Source: Magnetovibrio sp.
GTDB lineage: Bacteria > Pseudomonadota > Alphaproteobacteria > Rhodospirillales > Magnetovibrionaceae
Assembly: GCF_036568125.1 (NCBI RefSeq)
Contig: NZ_DATCTF010000017.1
Span: 1-39,955 of the forward strand
Direction: 5' to 3'
Length of the DNA: 39,955 nt
Positions 1-7,621 of this stretch are shown piece after piece (the first letter of the stretch is position 1; the number at the start of each line of letters is the position of its first letter). The notes below the pieces were generated by a model, which saw only the letters and a list, made by a program, of their open reading frames with translations, ran no database searches and was not told the origin of the DNA. The position numbers were made by a program, and so were the translations under genes.

Positions 1-2
1 AA

Positions 3-27
3 TGTAAGGGAACACTTGATATTAGAG
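3..27 (+). other. Left phage end with transposase site L1
   Basis: The phage terminus TGTA is followed after 10 nt by CACTTGATATTAGAG (13-27). The right end read in reverse starts TGTA and has CATTTGAATTTGGAG at the same distance. Mu ends also begin TG and carry a transposase-binding L1 within the first about 30 bp. Assignment to MuA-like binding is inferred from repeat and position. Confidence 0.82.
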
Positions 28-29
28 TA

Positions 30-65
30 GGCGGGATATGGCGGGATTAGGCGGGATTTAGTGGG
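30..65. repeat. 10-bp phased tandem repeat GGCGGGATTA
   Basis: Three copies of GGCGGGAT(A/T)(T/A) follow each other with a 10-bp period, and a fourth degenerate copy (GTGGGAC) follows. The array lies directly inside L1 and before L2. A period of about one helical turn puts every copy on the same face of DNA. In Mu the L1-L2 spacer is bent by HU during transpososome assembly, so a role in end bending or protein loading is possible but unproven. Confidence 0.8.
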
Positions 66-120
66 ACCGCCCCCGGAAAATCGCCGTTTATGTATGCCTC
101 GGCGCAAATCGCGCACGAGG

Positions 121-136
121 CACTTTGTTTTTAGAG
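121..136 (+). other. Transposase site L2 (putative)
   Basis: CACTTTGTTTTTAGAG resembles the L1/L3 consensus CACTTGAATTTTGAG with mismatches and one extra base. It lies about 119 bp from the phage end, close to where Mu L2 lies (about 110 bp). Same orientation as L1 and L3. Confidence 0.6.
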
Positions 137-161
137 TGCGGCGTCACACAGGCACTTCTCG

Positions 162-176
162 CACTTGAATTTTGAG
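162..176 (+). other. Transposase site L3 (putative)
   Basis: CACTTGAATTTTGAG differs at one base from the reverse complement of R2 (39769-39783). It is about 160 bp from the phage end and about 41 bp from L2, close to the Mu L2-L3 arrangement as I recall it. Confidence 0.78.
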
Positions 177-204
177 TAAGCCGGATTGGCATATTGCGAG
201 ACGA

Positions 205-372
205 CTACTCATTCGTCGCATCCTGCACCAATTCTTCATTGTCGTTCACGCTCATTTTATGTAAAGCCCGAACTGGCGAAAGCATGGAGTGGGTTTTATT
301 GATCTGAATATTCAAATCCTTAAAGACGCTAGGCAATATTCTTAAAATGATAAGTCGGCGTTGTTTAGTCAC
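205..372 (-). CDS. Possible small gene, 55 aa, GTG start
   Basis: On the minus strand a GTG at 370-372 opens a 55-codon frame ending in TAG (205-207). A strong purine tract (AGGGGG) lies 5 nt before the GTG. The product begins MTKQRRLIILRILPSVF, is basic at the N-terminus and acidic at the C-terminus, and looks like a plausible folded helix rather than random translation. It is downstream of the repressor on the same strand, so it could be expressed in the lysogen. I do not recognise a family. Chance ORFs of this length are not rare in AT-richer DNA, so confidence is limited. Confidence 0.4.
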   Translation of the reverse strand: MTKQRRLIILRILPSVFKDLNIQINKTHSMLSPVRALHKMSVNDNEELVQDATNE

Positions 373-602
373 ACTGGCCCCCTAATTGCAGTATCCTTCG
401 ATGCCAGGCCCTGGTGTGGGATGGCAGGGTGGACGCATTCTGTCGTGTTTAGAGGGCAATCTCTAAGCGTCCAGGCCGCCCGGCAAGGCGGCCTGGACCC
501 CGCCCATAGTTGAGCGGGTAAGTGGAACAGCAAGCAAAAGATGTCTCACTCAAGGGGGACTTTAAATAGGGATTTACGCAAATGCAACCATAGTGTTTGA
601 AA
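373..602. other. Region downstream of the repressor gene
   Basis: About 230 bp without a convincing gene. It holds the hairpin at 469-498 and is less GC-rich toward the repressor end. No transposase-site repeat was seen here. Confidence 0.5.
469..498. terminator. Perfect 12-bp hairpin after the repressor gene
   Basis: GTCCAGGCCGCC (469-480) and GGCGGCCTGGAC (487-498) pair perfectly around a 6-nt loop. It lies about 105 bp downstream of the repressor stop on the minus strand. Neither side has a T-run, so a classical intrinsic terminator is not certain; it may also block exonucleases or separate the 55-aa ORF from the repressor transcript. Confidence 0.5.
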
Positions 603-1055
603 TCAATTTGATCGCTCCTCTTTAAGTGCAGCCCTGTATGTGGCTACATACGCTGCCGCAATGGTTTCTATGGGAAGCTGAAATCCTGCATCCTTCAAAA
701 CCTGTTGTAAATTAAGAGCTTTACTCACTTCTAGCACGACAGCCGTCATAAGTTCTTCGTCCAACTCATCTGGCGCTGCATTGGTGTTTTTGAAGTATTC
801 GCCTGTGGCGATCCAATCCAGGGAAACCCCACAAGCCTTAGCGATCCGGGATAGCGAGACAATTTTTGGCTCGGATAATCCTCTGGTGTAATTCCCAATC
901 GTCCGAAGTGGAACACCACTTTTTTCTGCCACAACAGCGTTGCCTCCCGATTCGCGAATCGTTTTACGGATTCGTTCGGATATTTCGGACTTCAGAGCCT
1001 CAACTCCGAAATCGTCGTCATCATTTTCCTGTGATTTCGTTGTTGCTCTAACCAT
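603..1055 (-). CDS. CI/c-like lysogeny repressor (HTH, XRE type)
   Basis: The 150-aa product has a helix-turn-helix at about residues 25-80 (core VVAEKSGVPLRTIGNYTRG, then LSRIAKACGVSLDWIATGE), the usual XRE/Cro-CI signature including the SLDWI(A/L)TG end. No LexA-type S24 peptidase domain follows; the C-terminal 70 residues (LMTAVVLEVSKAL..) are probably the dimerisation part. It is the only early gene on the minus strand and is divergent from ner, the position of the Mu repressor c. It presumably binds sites in 1056-1220 and silences the early operon. The absence of an autoprotease domain suggests control other than RecA-stimulated self-cleavage. Confidence 0.85.
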   Translation of the reverse strand: MVRATTKSQENDDDDFGVEALKSEISERIRKTIRESGGNAVVAEKSGVPLRTIGNYTRGLSEPKIVSLSRIAKACGVSLDWIATGEYFKNTNAAPDELDEELMTAVVLEVSKALNLQQVLKDAGFQLPIETIAAAYVATYRAALKEERSN

Positions 1056-1220
1056 TTGAAAACACCATTAAATTCCCAAAAAAGACCACTTGTGAGCTAA
1101 TTTGTAAGACCGAAACCCATTTCTGGTCTTTACAAAGAACCACATGTGGTCAAACATCGGGTTACAAGTTACCCAATTACCACCTCAAAAAAGCGGCCCT
1201 AACCGCTTCTGTGAGACCCG
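1056..1220. promoter_or_regulatory. Divergent repressor/ner control region with operators
   Basis: This 165-bp gap separates the divergent repressor and ner genes and is AT-rich compared with the rest. It contains an inverted repeat TTTGTAAGACC (1101-1111) / GGTCTTTACAAA (1125-1136), a perfect palindrome ACCACATGTGGT (1139-1150), a GACCACTTGTG half-site-like sequence at 1084 and GGGT..ACCC ends at 1159-1174 with a GTTAC direct repeat. These are candidate operators for the repressor and Ner. Mu has its operators and transposition enhancer at a similar distance (about 1 kb) from the left end. Exact promoters could not be assigned. Confidence 0.7.
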
Positions 1221-1523
1221 ATGGCAAGACGCGAAGACATGCACTGGAGCGACGTAAAGGCTGCCCTTGAAAAACAGGGCTCATGCCTAGCGGAGATTGC
1301 TCTTTCGCTCGGCATCAGTCGGGTCAGCGTCTCAAAGGTGAGCTGGCGTCCCAATGCGGGCGTGCAATCCACCATCGCCAAAGCCCTAGACACCGCGCCC
1401 GAGGCCATTTGGCCAACCCGTTATTACGTCTTATCCGGCAAGCCGATTCGGCCTTCCATTTGGATGAGGAAGAATAGCAGGCGGGCGGGCAAAGGGCATG
1501 TCAAAAACGTGAAAGCCGCCTGA
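1221..1523 (+). CDS. ner: Ner-like DNA-binding regulator
   Basis: The 100-aa product matches the Ner/Nlp family over residues 7-68: HWSDVKAALEKQG, a helix-turn-helix (LAEIALSLGISRVSVSKV) and the family end AIAKAL..PEAIWPTRY (Mu Ner has IANALETKPEVIWPSRY). Mu Ner is the first early gene and turns down both the repressor and early promoters. The C-terminal about 30 residues are a basic extension not present in Mu Ner (75 aa). An alternative start at 1239 would give a protein closer to the Mu size. Confidence 0.85.
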   Translation: MARREDMHWSDVKAALEKQGSCLAEIALSLGISRVSVSKVSWRPNAGVQSTIAKALDTAPEAIWPTRYYVLSGKPIRPSIWMRKNSRRAGKGHVKNVKAA

Positions 1524-1524
1524 C

Positions 1525-2358
1525 ATGAAAATCATTGAAATCAAACTCTCGGATATCGACGCCTCCAAACGCTTCCGCCCGGTTGACCCAGAGGTGGTCG
1601 ATCAGTTGGCTGAAAGCATTCAGGCACGCGGTCTACGCCAGCCCGTTGAGATTGCCAAACAGAACAAGGGAAAGCCGTTTCGGCTCGTCACTGGCGGTCA
1701 TCGTTATTTCGGCAGCGAGAAGGCCGGGATGGAAACCATCCCGGCAGTGTTGCTGACAGGCGACGATTTGCAACTGCGATCTGATGAGTTGTTGGAAAAT
1801 CTAGAACGCAGCGAGCTGACAGCATTAGAGCGTGCGCAGCATTATGCAGAACTGAAAGCGTTGTTTCTGGAAGGCAACCCCGAAGCTAAACACGGCGGTG
1901 ACCGTCGAAGCGCCGATTTTCAAGACGCCAACTTGGCGGCTTGGTCCGACACAGTTGTGACCCGCACCCAAAGGAGCAGGACAACCGTTGAGCGGGCTGC
2001 ACGTATAGGAGCGCGGTTAACCAAAAAAGCAGCAGAAATTCTGCGCGGAACCGACTTCGAAGACAATCAATCAGAACTTGAGGCGTTGGCCAAGCTGGAA
2101 CCTCAAAAACAGGTAAAGGTGGTGAAGGTCATCACCAGCGAAAAAGACGACGCCCCCAAAACAGTCACTCAAGCGATCAAGGTCATCGATGGACACACCG
2201 AAGCGGCCATGGTCGATCCCGTTGAAGCCCTCGCTAACAAGCTTCAGGACAATTGGAACCGCACCATCAAGCGTGAACCAAAAGCCGCCCGCCGTTTCCT
2301 TGAACATTTGATTGAAGAAGGTGTTCTGGCGGCAGGCTCCATAAAGGGGATCAAGTGA
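1525..2358 (+). CDS. ParB/Srx-domain protein
   Basis: The 277-aa product has an N-terminal ParB domain: IKLSDIDASKRFRPVDPEVVDQLAESIQARGLRQPVEI, the nucleotide-binding box VTGGHRYFGSEKAG (residues about 57-70) and ENLERSELTALERAQHY (about 92-108), followed by a possible HTH (TVVTRTQRSRTTVERAARIG). ParB-fold proteins bind CTP or act as nucleases or DNA binders. It is found one base after ner and overlaps the next start (TGATG). Similar genes occur near the transposase in other transposable phages of Alphaproteobacteria as I recall. Its job here, perhaps in DNA binding or copy control, is unknown. Confidence 0.75.
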   Translation: MKIIEIKLSDIDASKRFRPVDPEVVDQLAESIQARGLRQPVEIAKQNKGKPFRLVTGGHRYFGSEKAGMETIPAVLLTGDDLQLRSDELLENLERSELTALERAQHYAELKALFLEGNPEAKHGGDRRSADFQDANLAAWSDTVVTRTQRSRTTVERAARIGARLTKKAAEILRGTDFEDNQSELEALAKLEPQKQVKVVKVITSEKDDAPKTVTQAIKVIDGHTEAAMVDPVEALANKLQDNWNRTIKREPKAARRFLEHLIEEGVLAAGSIKGIK

Positions 2359-2822
2359 TGGCGAAAAAACCCGCCCCCAGCACATTGCCGTCGCTTTTGC
2401 TTTGGACGCCGCCGCATGACGTTGTGGTGCGGTTTAAAGATGAGCGCGTGCGCACCGCCACGCTGCGGTCGCAACTCTCTCGGGCGGTTTCCGAAACCCT
2501 TACCGATGCGGATGCAACCCGCGACGAAATCGCTCAGAAAATGAGCGAGTGGTTGGGTGAGAACGTTTCCAAAGAGATGCTCGACAACTACGCGAGCGAG
2601 GCCAAGGAAGATCACGCAATTAGCCTGCCGCGCGCCATCGCCTTGATCGAGGTGACCGGCGACGTGCGCCTACTGCAATTGATCGCAGAAATGTTCGGTC
2701 ATGTCGTGATCGAAAGCCGCTATCTGTACGCCGTCGATGAGGCGATGGTCACCGAAGAAATGGAGCGGCTGGCTAAAAAGAAAAAGCAATGCCGCAAAGC
2801 CTGGAAAGGCGGTGTGTCATGA
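2358..2822 (+). CDS. Conserved early protein before transposase
   Basis: A 154-aa protein from the ATG at 2358 that overlaps the ParB-like stop (TGATG); a GTG one codon earlier is less likely. It is mostly helical by appearance, with segments such as SQLSRAVSETLTDAD, IAQKMSEWLGENVSKEMLDNYASEAKEDHAISLPRAIALIEVTGD and a basic tail. The middle resembles the helical part of XRE-like DNA-binding proteins (SLPRAIALIEVTGDVRLL). It overlaps the transposase start by ATGA, so the two are translationally coupled. I do not assign a function. Confidence 0.65.
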   Translation: MAKKPAPSTLPSLLLWTPPHDVVVRFKDERVRTATLRSQLSRAVSETLTDADATRDEIAQKMSEWLGENVSKEMLDNYASEAKEDHAISLPRAIALIEVTGDVRLLQLIAEMFGHVVIESRYLYAVDEAMVTEEMERLAKKKKQCRKAWKGGVS

Positions 2823-4942
2823 AGGAATGGTTTACCGCCGCTGAACTGGCGTCAATGGCGCTGAAAGGTATGCCCGGCACGGATCGCGGCATCCAATCGC
2901 TTGCCAAACGGGAATGCTGGAACTCACGCACAAATGCTGCCGGGGGCATGTTGACCCGTAAGCGTGAGGGCCGAGGTGGTGGCGTTGAATACCACTACAC
3001 ACTTTTGCCGATGAAAGCACAGGCCAAAATCGTTGCCGATATGGCCCCTGCGAAAGTGTCGAAAGCCGTTGAAAAATCGGCCCTCGCTTCGCCTGATTTG
3101 TGGGCATTCTTCGAAGCGCTGCCAGACGCGCGCAAGGATAAAGCAAAACAGAAACTGCAAGTCATCGAAGAGGTCGAAGGGCTCTATCGCGGTGGGGTGC
3201 TGAAGAACCTTGCTGTGCATACGGTGGCGGCGCGCCACGGTGTGACACCGGCAACGGTTTTCAATTGGTACAAGCTGGTTGCGGGCGTGCCGCGTCCAGA
3301 TCGGCTGCCCGCTCTTGCACCCCGTCACATAGGCCGCACCAAAACCGCCGAGTGCGCGCCCGAGGCATGGGAACTGATCAAGTCGGATTATCTGCGCGGA
3401 GAGCGCCCGACGTTCGAAAGCTGTTATCGCCGCCTGGAACGCGCCGCCAAAGCCCATGGCTGGTCCATTCCATCTTCAGCCACCCTTGAGCGCCGCATTG
3501 AACGCGAGATTGCACTGCCCGTTCGCGTGCTGGCGCGTTATGGCGTTGATCGTCTCAAAACCATGTATCCAGCCCAAGAACGCGACCGCTCGATCTTCCA
3601 CGCCCTGGAAGCCGTCAACGCCGATGGTCACAAGTGGGATGTGTGGGTTCAGTGGCCAGATGAAGACAAGCCGATCCGCCCGATGATGGTGGCGATCCAA
3701 GATTTGTATTCAGGTAAATTTCTGGCCTGGCGATTTGATAAATCTGAAAACAAGGACGCGGTGCGTCTCGCGATCGGTGATGTAGTCGAAGAGTATGGCA
3801 TCCCCGATCACATCTATCTCGATAACGGTCGCGGGTTCGCTTCCAAGTGGTTGACCGGCGGCATAGCCAATCGCTTCCGCTTCAAGATCAAGGACGAAGA
3901 GCCGGTCGGAATTCTCACCCAGTTGGGTGTTGAGGTGCACTGGACCTTGCCTTACAGCGGCCAATCAAAGCCCATTGAAAGGGCCTTTAGAGACTTTTGC
4001 GACGACATAGCCAAACACCCTGCATTCGCCGGAGCATGGACCGGTAACTCTCCCGTCAACAAGCCTGAAAACTACGGTTCACACGCCGTCCCGCTTGAAG
4101 ACTTCGTGCGTATCGTCAACGAAGAAATTGAACACCACAACCAACGCACAGACCGCCGCGCCGCCGTTTGTAAGGGGCGGTCGTTCTCTGAAACGTTCGC
4201 TGCATCCTATGAGCAAGCACCCATCAAAAAGGCCACCGAGGAACAGCGCCGACTGTGGTTGTTGGCCGCTGAAGGGGTGACCTGCGCCGCGCGCGATGGT
4301 GCGATCAAGTTGATGGGAAACCGCTATTGGAGCGATTTCCTGCACGGTCACATGGGCAAGAAATTGGTGGTGCGATTTGATCCCGATGATCTGCACGCCG
4401 GGCTGCACGTCTATCGCCTAGACGGTTCGTATCTTGGCTATGCCGATGTGATCATGGCCGCTGGTTTCAACGACACCACCAGCGCCCGCGAACATGGCCG
4501 CACGCGGCGCGCCTTCATCAAAAACACCAAGACCATGTACGAGCAGCACGTCAAGCTCACCGGCCAAGAGATCGCCGCTACCCAGCCCATCCCCGACAAC
4601 ATGCCGCCGATAAAAAACAAAGTGGTGCGCATGGCCGCAGCGCCGGGTGTTGATCCGCTGATGAAGCGGCCAGAACCAAAATCAACGCCCCTCGATAAAC
4701 GCCAGGAAGCCGTGCACGAGCGCGTGGTGGAAAGCCTCGCGGCGCATCGCCCGGCCAAGCCCGAGAACACACCTGAAGCACGCTATGCCCGCGCCAGTGG
4801 GCTGGAACACAAGATCGCTGCCGGTGGCCAGGTGAGTGCCGAGGATCGCCAGTGGTTGCAGCGCTATCAGGGCACCGCCGAGTACCAGGCGCGCCACAGG
4901 ATGGAAGTGAGTTTCGGAACCCGAGCAGATTTCGCCGGGTAA
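2819..4942 (+). CDS. A: MuA-like DDE transposase
   Basis: From the ATG at 2819 (ATGA overlap) the product is 707 aa. It starts MKEWFTAAELASMALKGMPG, matching the Mu DNA-binding domain that contacts the enhancer. The catalytic RNase H-like domain carries D269 (NADGHKWDVWV), D335 (IYLDNGRG) and E387 (QSKPIERAF), nearly the same numbering as MuA (D269, D336, E392). KWLTGG, RFRFK and HPAFAGAWTGNSP also match MuA. The C-terminal portion is the usual MuB/ClpX-contact region. It binds the end repeats, nicks and joins phage DNA for replicative transposition. All three catalytic residues are intact. Confidence 0.95.
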   Translation: MKEWFTAAELASMALKGMPGTDRGIQSLAKRECWNSRTNAAGGMLTRKREGRGGGVEYHYTLLPMKAQAKIVADMAPAKVSKAVEKSALASPDLWAFFEALPDARKDKAKQKLQVIEEVEGLYRGGVLKNLAVHTVAARHGVTPATVFNWYKLVAGVPRPDRLPALAPRHIGRTKTAECAPEAWELIKSDYLRGERPTFESCYRRLERAAKAHGWSIPSSATLERRIEREIALPVRVLARYGVDRLKTMYPAQERDRSIFHALEAVNADGHKWDVWVQWPDEDKPIRPMMVAIQDLYSGKFLAWRFDKSENKDAVRLAIGDVVEEYGIPDHIYLDNGRGFASKWLTGGIANRFRFKIKDEEPVGILTQLGVEVHWTLPYSGQSKPIERAFRDFCDDIAKHPAFAGAWTGNSPVNKPENYGSHAVPLEDFVRIVNEEIEHHNQRTDRRAAVCKGRSFSETFAASYEQAPIKKATEEQRRLWLLAAEGVTCAARDGAIKLMGNRYWSDFLHGHMGKKLVVRFDPDDLHAGLHVYRLDGSYLGYADVIMAAGFNDTTSAREHGRTRRAFIKNTKTMYEQHVKLTGQEIAATQPIPDNMPPIKNKVVRMAAAPGVDPLMKRPEPKSTPLDKRQEAVHERVVESLAAHRPAKPENTPEARYARASGLEHKIAAGGQVSAEDRQWLQRYQGTAEYQARHRMEVSFGTRADFAG

Positions 4943-4948
4943 AGAAAT

Positions 4949-4979
4949 GCCCGCCCCGGCGTGCATGCCGAAGGCGGGC
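4949..4979 (+). other. Intercistronic hairpin between transposase A and B
   Basis: GCCCGCC (4949-4955) pairs with GGCGGGC (4973-4979), and an inner CGGC/GCCG pair (4957-4960, 4967-4970) lengthens the stem. It sits 6 bp after the A stop and ends about 12 bp before the B ribosome site (GAGAGGA). No T-run follows. It could protect or process the mRNA and set the A:B ratio. Confidence 0.6.
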
Positions 4980-5002
4980 GATATCAACGAAGAGAGGATA
5001 AA

Positions 5003-5737
5003 ATGACAGACCAACAGAGCAGCGTCAATACCATCGCGCCATTGAAAAACGTCGCGCGGTTCACGGAACTGGTCGAGCGACTGGTCAACCGTCCGCCTGA
5101 ATTGCCCGGCTTTGGGCTGTTCTCAGGCCGCGCCGGTTTGGGCAAGACCTTCGCCGCCATGTACGCCATCAACGTGTATCGCGCGTTCTATGTCGAGTGC
5201 GATTTCACCTGGACACAGAAAGCCTTTTGCGAGGCCGTTATGGTCGAGCTGGGCCTGTTGCCGCCGCGCACGGTTCTCAAACAACCCATTCACCGTGCGG
5301 TGGCGTTGATCGGCGATCACTTGGCCGATCATCCGCGCCGCCCGCTGATCATCGACGAGGCCGACTTCCTGGTGAAGCGCGGCATGATCGAAATCGTGCG
5401 CGCAATTTCCAAGCACAGTGCGACGGCGGGTTCGAGCATCATCCTGATTGGTGAAGAGAACATGCCCAACGCCCTCAAAATGTGGGAGCGCGTTGACAGC
5501 CGCGTGTTGAAAGGCATCAAGGCCGCGCCGACGGATCAAGACGATGTGAGGGTCTTGGCGCAATTGGTATGCCCCAACCTCAGTTTTGAAGACGACGTGA
5601 TCGCAAAGCTGCGCAGTTGCACCAACGGCAGCGCCCGGCGCGTGGTCACCAAACTCTATGACCTACGCGAGTTGGCCGTACTGAACGACATCACCACCGT
5701 CACGCTCGATGCGTGGGACCCAGCGGAGGCGTCGTGA
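5003..5737 (+). CDS. B: MuB-like AAA+ ATPase, target-DNA activator
   Basis: The start at 5003 is chosen because AGAGAGGA precedes it; a longer frame from 4961 would cross the hairpin. The 244-aa product has Walker A GRAGLGKT (42-49) and Walker B LIIDEAD (115-121), followed by sensor-like SSIILIGEEN. MuB binds ATP and DNA, captures target DNA and stimulates the transposase. It is somewhat shorter than MuB (312 aa), lacking the N-terminal HTH domain, as in other B3/D3112-type phages. It overlaps the next gene by TGATG. Confidence 0.92.
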   Translation: MTDQQSSVNTIAPLKNVARFTELVERLVNRPPELPGFGLFSGRAGLGKTFAAMYAINVYRAFYVECDFTWTQKAFCEAVMVELGLLPPRTVLKQPIHRAVALIGDHLADHPRRPLIIDEADFLVKRGMIEIVRAISKHSATAGSSIILIGEENMPNALKMWERVDSRVLKGIKAAPTDQDDVRVLAQLVCPNLSFEDDVIAKLRSCTNGSARRVVTKLYDLRELAVLNDITTVTLDAWDPAEAS

Positions 5738-6375
5738 TGGCCAGAAAATCTTCCGACGCAATCGCAAATTCGAAAATGCCCTATGGCCGCGACGCCATCT
5801 GGGCGGCGATCCGCACGCTTCATAAGCGCAACGGTGAGTCCGGGTTTACCCGTCGCGACATCTACACCGAGTGTGGATATGAAATTTCGCGCGGCACCAT
5901 CCAGACCTACACGGATAGCCTGACCAACGCGGGCATCATCGCCATCACGGATCAGCCGGGGCAACAATTCCAATCGACGATCTATCTCTTGGTCAAGGAC
6001 GTCGGAGCCGAAGCCCCGCGCATTCGCAAGGATGGAAGTGAAGTCACGCAAGGCCTTGGCACCGAGGCCATGTGGCGCACCATGAAAGCCTTGAACGCAT
6101 TCACGGCGGGAGAGTTGTGCCTTGCCGCCAGCACGTCCAAGGCCCAGGTCTCGGAGCCCGCCGCGCTGGATTACCTCAAGTTCATGCGCTGCGCAGGATA
6201 TATCCGCGAAGTGTCGAAAGGCGCGCCCGGAAAGCCTGCACGTTACGCCTTCATCCGTTCCCGAGACCCAGGGCCTAAGCCGCCGCAAATCCAACGCGTC
6301 AAGCAGGTGTTCGACCCCAACTCAAAAACCGTCGTATGGCCTAAACCCGACGCGGCGAAAGGCGGTGCGAAATGA
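5737..6375 (+). CDS. Winged-helix-like early protein
   Basis: The 212-aa product begins at 5737 (overlap with the B stop). It appears to contain two winged-helix units: residues about 18-75 (AIWAAIRTLHKRNGESGFTRRDIYTECGYEISRGTIQTYTDSLTNAGII) and about 105-165 (AMWRTMKALNAFTAGELCLAAS.., then YIREVSKGAPGKPARYAFI). The pattern of helix, recognition helix and strand hairpin supports DNA binding. It lies between B and a conserved small regulator, and overlaps it by ATGA. Target unknown. Confidence 0.6.
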   Translation: MARKSSDAIANSKMPYGRDAIWAAIRTLHKRNGESGFTRRDIYTECGYEISRGTIQTYTDSLTNAGIIAITDQPGQQFQSTIYLLVKDVGAEAPRIRKDGSEVTQGLGTEAMWRTMKALNAFTAGELCLAASTSKAQVSEPAALDYLKFMRCAGYIREVSKGAPGKPARYAFIRSRDPGPKPPQIQRVKQVFDPNSKTVVWPKPDAAKGGAK

Positions 6376-6764
6376 GCGGCAATCAAAAACGTGATGACCG
6401 CACCAACGTCGAAAAAGCCATTGCGGCCTGGGGCAATGGTTGCCCCGATTGGGTGTTGGTTATGGCCGAAACAGCCGATGCCGGCAGCCAGGGCAAAGTC
6501 GGCGCGCGGCTCGGCTACAAAAGCGGCTCGGTGATCAGCTCGGTGATCGCCAAGACCTATCCCGGTGACATGGGCATGGTCGAGGAACGTGTTCGCGGCG
6601 AATTGATGTCCGCGACCGTGATGTGTCCGGCCACCGGAGAAATTTCCCTGGCCGTTTGCCTCGACAACCAATCGCACGCTCAGAAAGGCAACCGTACCAG
6701 CGCATTTCGGGCGCGCATGGTGAAGGCGTGCAAAGAGTGCCCGAACTCGCGATTTGGAGGATAG
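6372..6764 (+). CDS. Conserved Mu-like early regulator with Cys motif
   Basis: The 130-aa product has a helix-turn-helix-like first half (AIAAWGNGCPDWVLVMAETADAGSQGKVGARLGYKSGSVISSVI) and a C-terminal signature CPATGEISLAVCLDNQ ... CKECPNSRF. Four cysteines spaced in this way could bind zinc. I recall this arrangement (CPVLGEI..CLDxQ..CxxxCPHSR) in many transposable phages, where it is annotated only as a regulator. Experimental role not known to me. Confidence 0.6.
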   Translation: MSGNQKRDDRTNVEKAIAAWGNGCPDWVLVMAETADAGSQGKVGARLGYKSGSVISSVIAKTYPGDMGMVEERVRGELMSATVMCPATGEISLAVCLDNQSHAQKGNRTSAFRARMVKACKECPNSRFGG

Positions 6765-6768
6765 GACC

Positions 6769-7050
6769 ATGTTGAGCCGCAATCTCGAAGCGCTATTTGA
6801 GCACCTCAAGCCGTATGCCAAGACCGGGATCAACGCCGACCCGTCTCATGTGTTCATGATTTGCGCCATCATTCAATCCGCCATCGATGACGCGAAAAAT
6901 TTGGAAGCACGCCCCATTCCGCTGATCGATCAGCAGCACGAAGGTGGTTTGCCCGATAACGTTGTGCGCTTTGATGCGCCCCGCGACGGCGCCGATATCG
7001 CGCATTTCATCCCGCGTCCGCGCACCCCAGGCCCGGAGGATGCGGCATGA
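6769..7050 (+). CDS. Hypothetical early protein, 93 aa
   Basis: Start at 6769 is supported by GGAGG at 6756-6760. The N-terminal half is helical (LEALFEHLKPYAKTGI, HVFMICAIIQSAIDDAKNLE) and the C-terminal half is proline-rich and probably disordered. Overlaps the next gene by ATGA. No family recognised. Confidence 0.6.
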   Translation: MLSRNLEALFEHLKPYAKTGINADPSHVFMICAIIQSAIDDAKNLEARPIPLIDQQHEGGLPDNVVRFDAPRDGADIAHFIPRPRTPGPEDAA

Positions 7051-7457
7051 GCAAATCGTTCGCCCAGGCCGCTGCCGAGCTTGCAGATACCAGCTATTCA
7101 CAAGCTGTCGAACACGCTCTGCACGAATACGAATGCGGCAAAACGTCTCGCCAGATTTTGGAAGACATCGGTATGGGGCATGCGTTCGACAACCCCACCC
7201 CGGAAGACGTGGTGTTCGCCCTTGCCCATGTTCACCGGCGTTTGCCCAAGCCGGGCGCGAAGCCTGTCCTGCCCAAGCATGCTTTTTCCGGGCCGAATGT
7301 CACCAAGCTGGATCGTCAAAAAATCAAGCCTGTCACGCGGCATTGCCTGAAATGCGACAAGCCATTTCAAAGTCGCGGCCATCGCATTTGCCCCCGCTGC
7401 ACCAAAGCCAACCGCGAACGCAATGCGGGCGGCGATCTGGGAGGGCTCTACGCATGA
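7047..7457 (+). CDS. Zinc-ribbon early protein, 136 aa
   Basis: The C-terminus carries CLKCDKPFQSRGHRICPRC (about residues 107-125), a compact CxxC...CxxC zinc ribbon of the type seen in many small phage proteins. The N-terminal helical region (SYSQAVEHALHEYECGKTSRQILEDIGM) resembles a DNA- or protein-binding helix pair. Overlaps neighbours by ATGA on both sides. Confidence 0.6.
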   Translation: MSKSFAQAAAELADTSYSQAVEHALHEYECGKTSRQILEDIGMGHAFDNPTPEDVVFALAHVHRRLPKPGAKPVLPKHAFSGPNVTKLDRQKIKPVTRHCLKCDKPFQSRGHRICPRCTKANRERNAGGDLGGLYA

Positions 7458-7609
7458 AGCGCCGCGCCAGGGAAATTCGCCGCCGCAACCGCATCTACTA
7501 CCGCATTTGGGCTCCGTTTGATGTGCTTTGGAACGTCTTTAAAGGCCTCTTCAAAGCCCTGTTGAACGGCGTTCAAACCCATCACGAAAACGACGTTTTT
7601 AGACCCTGA
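7454..7609 (+). CDS. Small basic amphipathic protein, 51 aa
   Basis: ATG at 7454 overlaps the preceding stop (ATGA). The product starts MKRRAREIRRRNRIYYRIW, highly basic, followed by a hydrophobic, probably amphipathic helix (FDVLWNVFKGLFKALLNGV). It could bind membranes or nucleic acid. It lies in a row of coupled genes, which supports it being real. No family recognised. Confidence 0.55.
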   Translation: MKRRAREIRRRNRIYYRIWAPFDVLWNVFKGLFKALLNGVQTHHENDVFRP

Positions 7610-7621
7610 AGGATTTCCATC

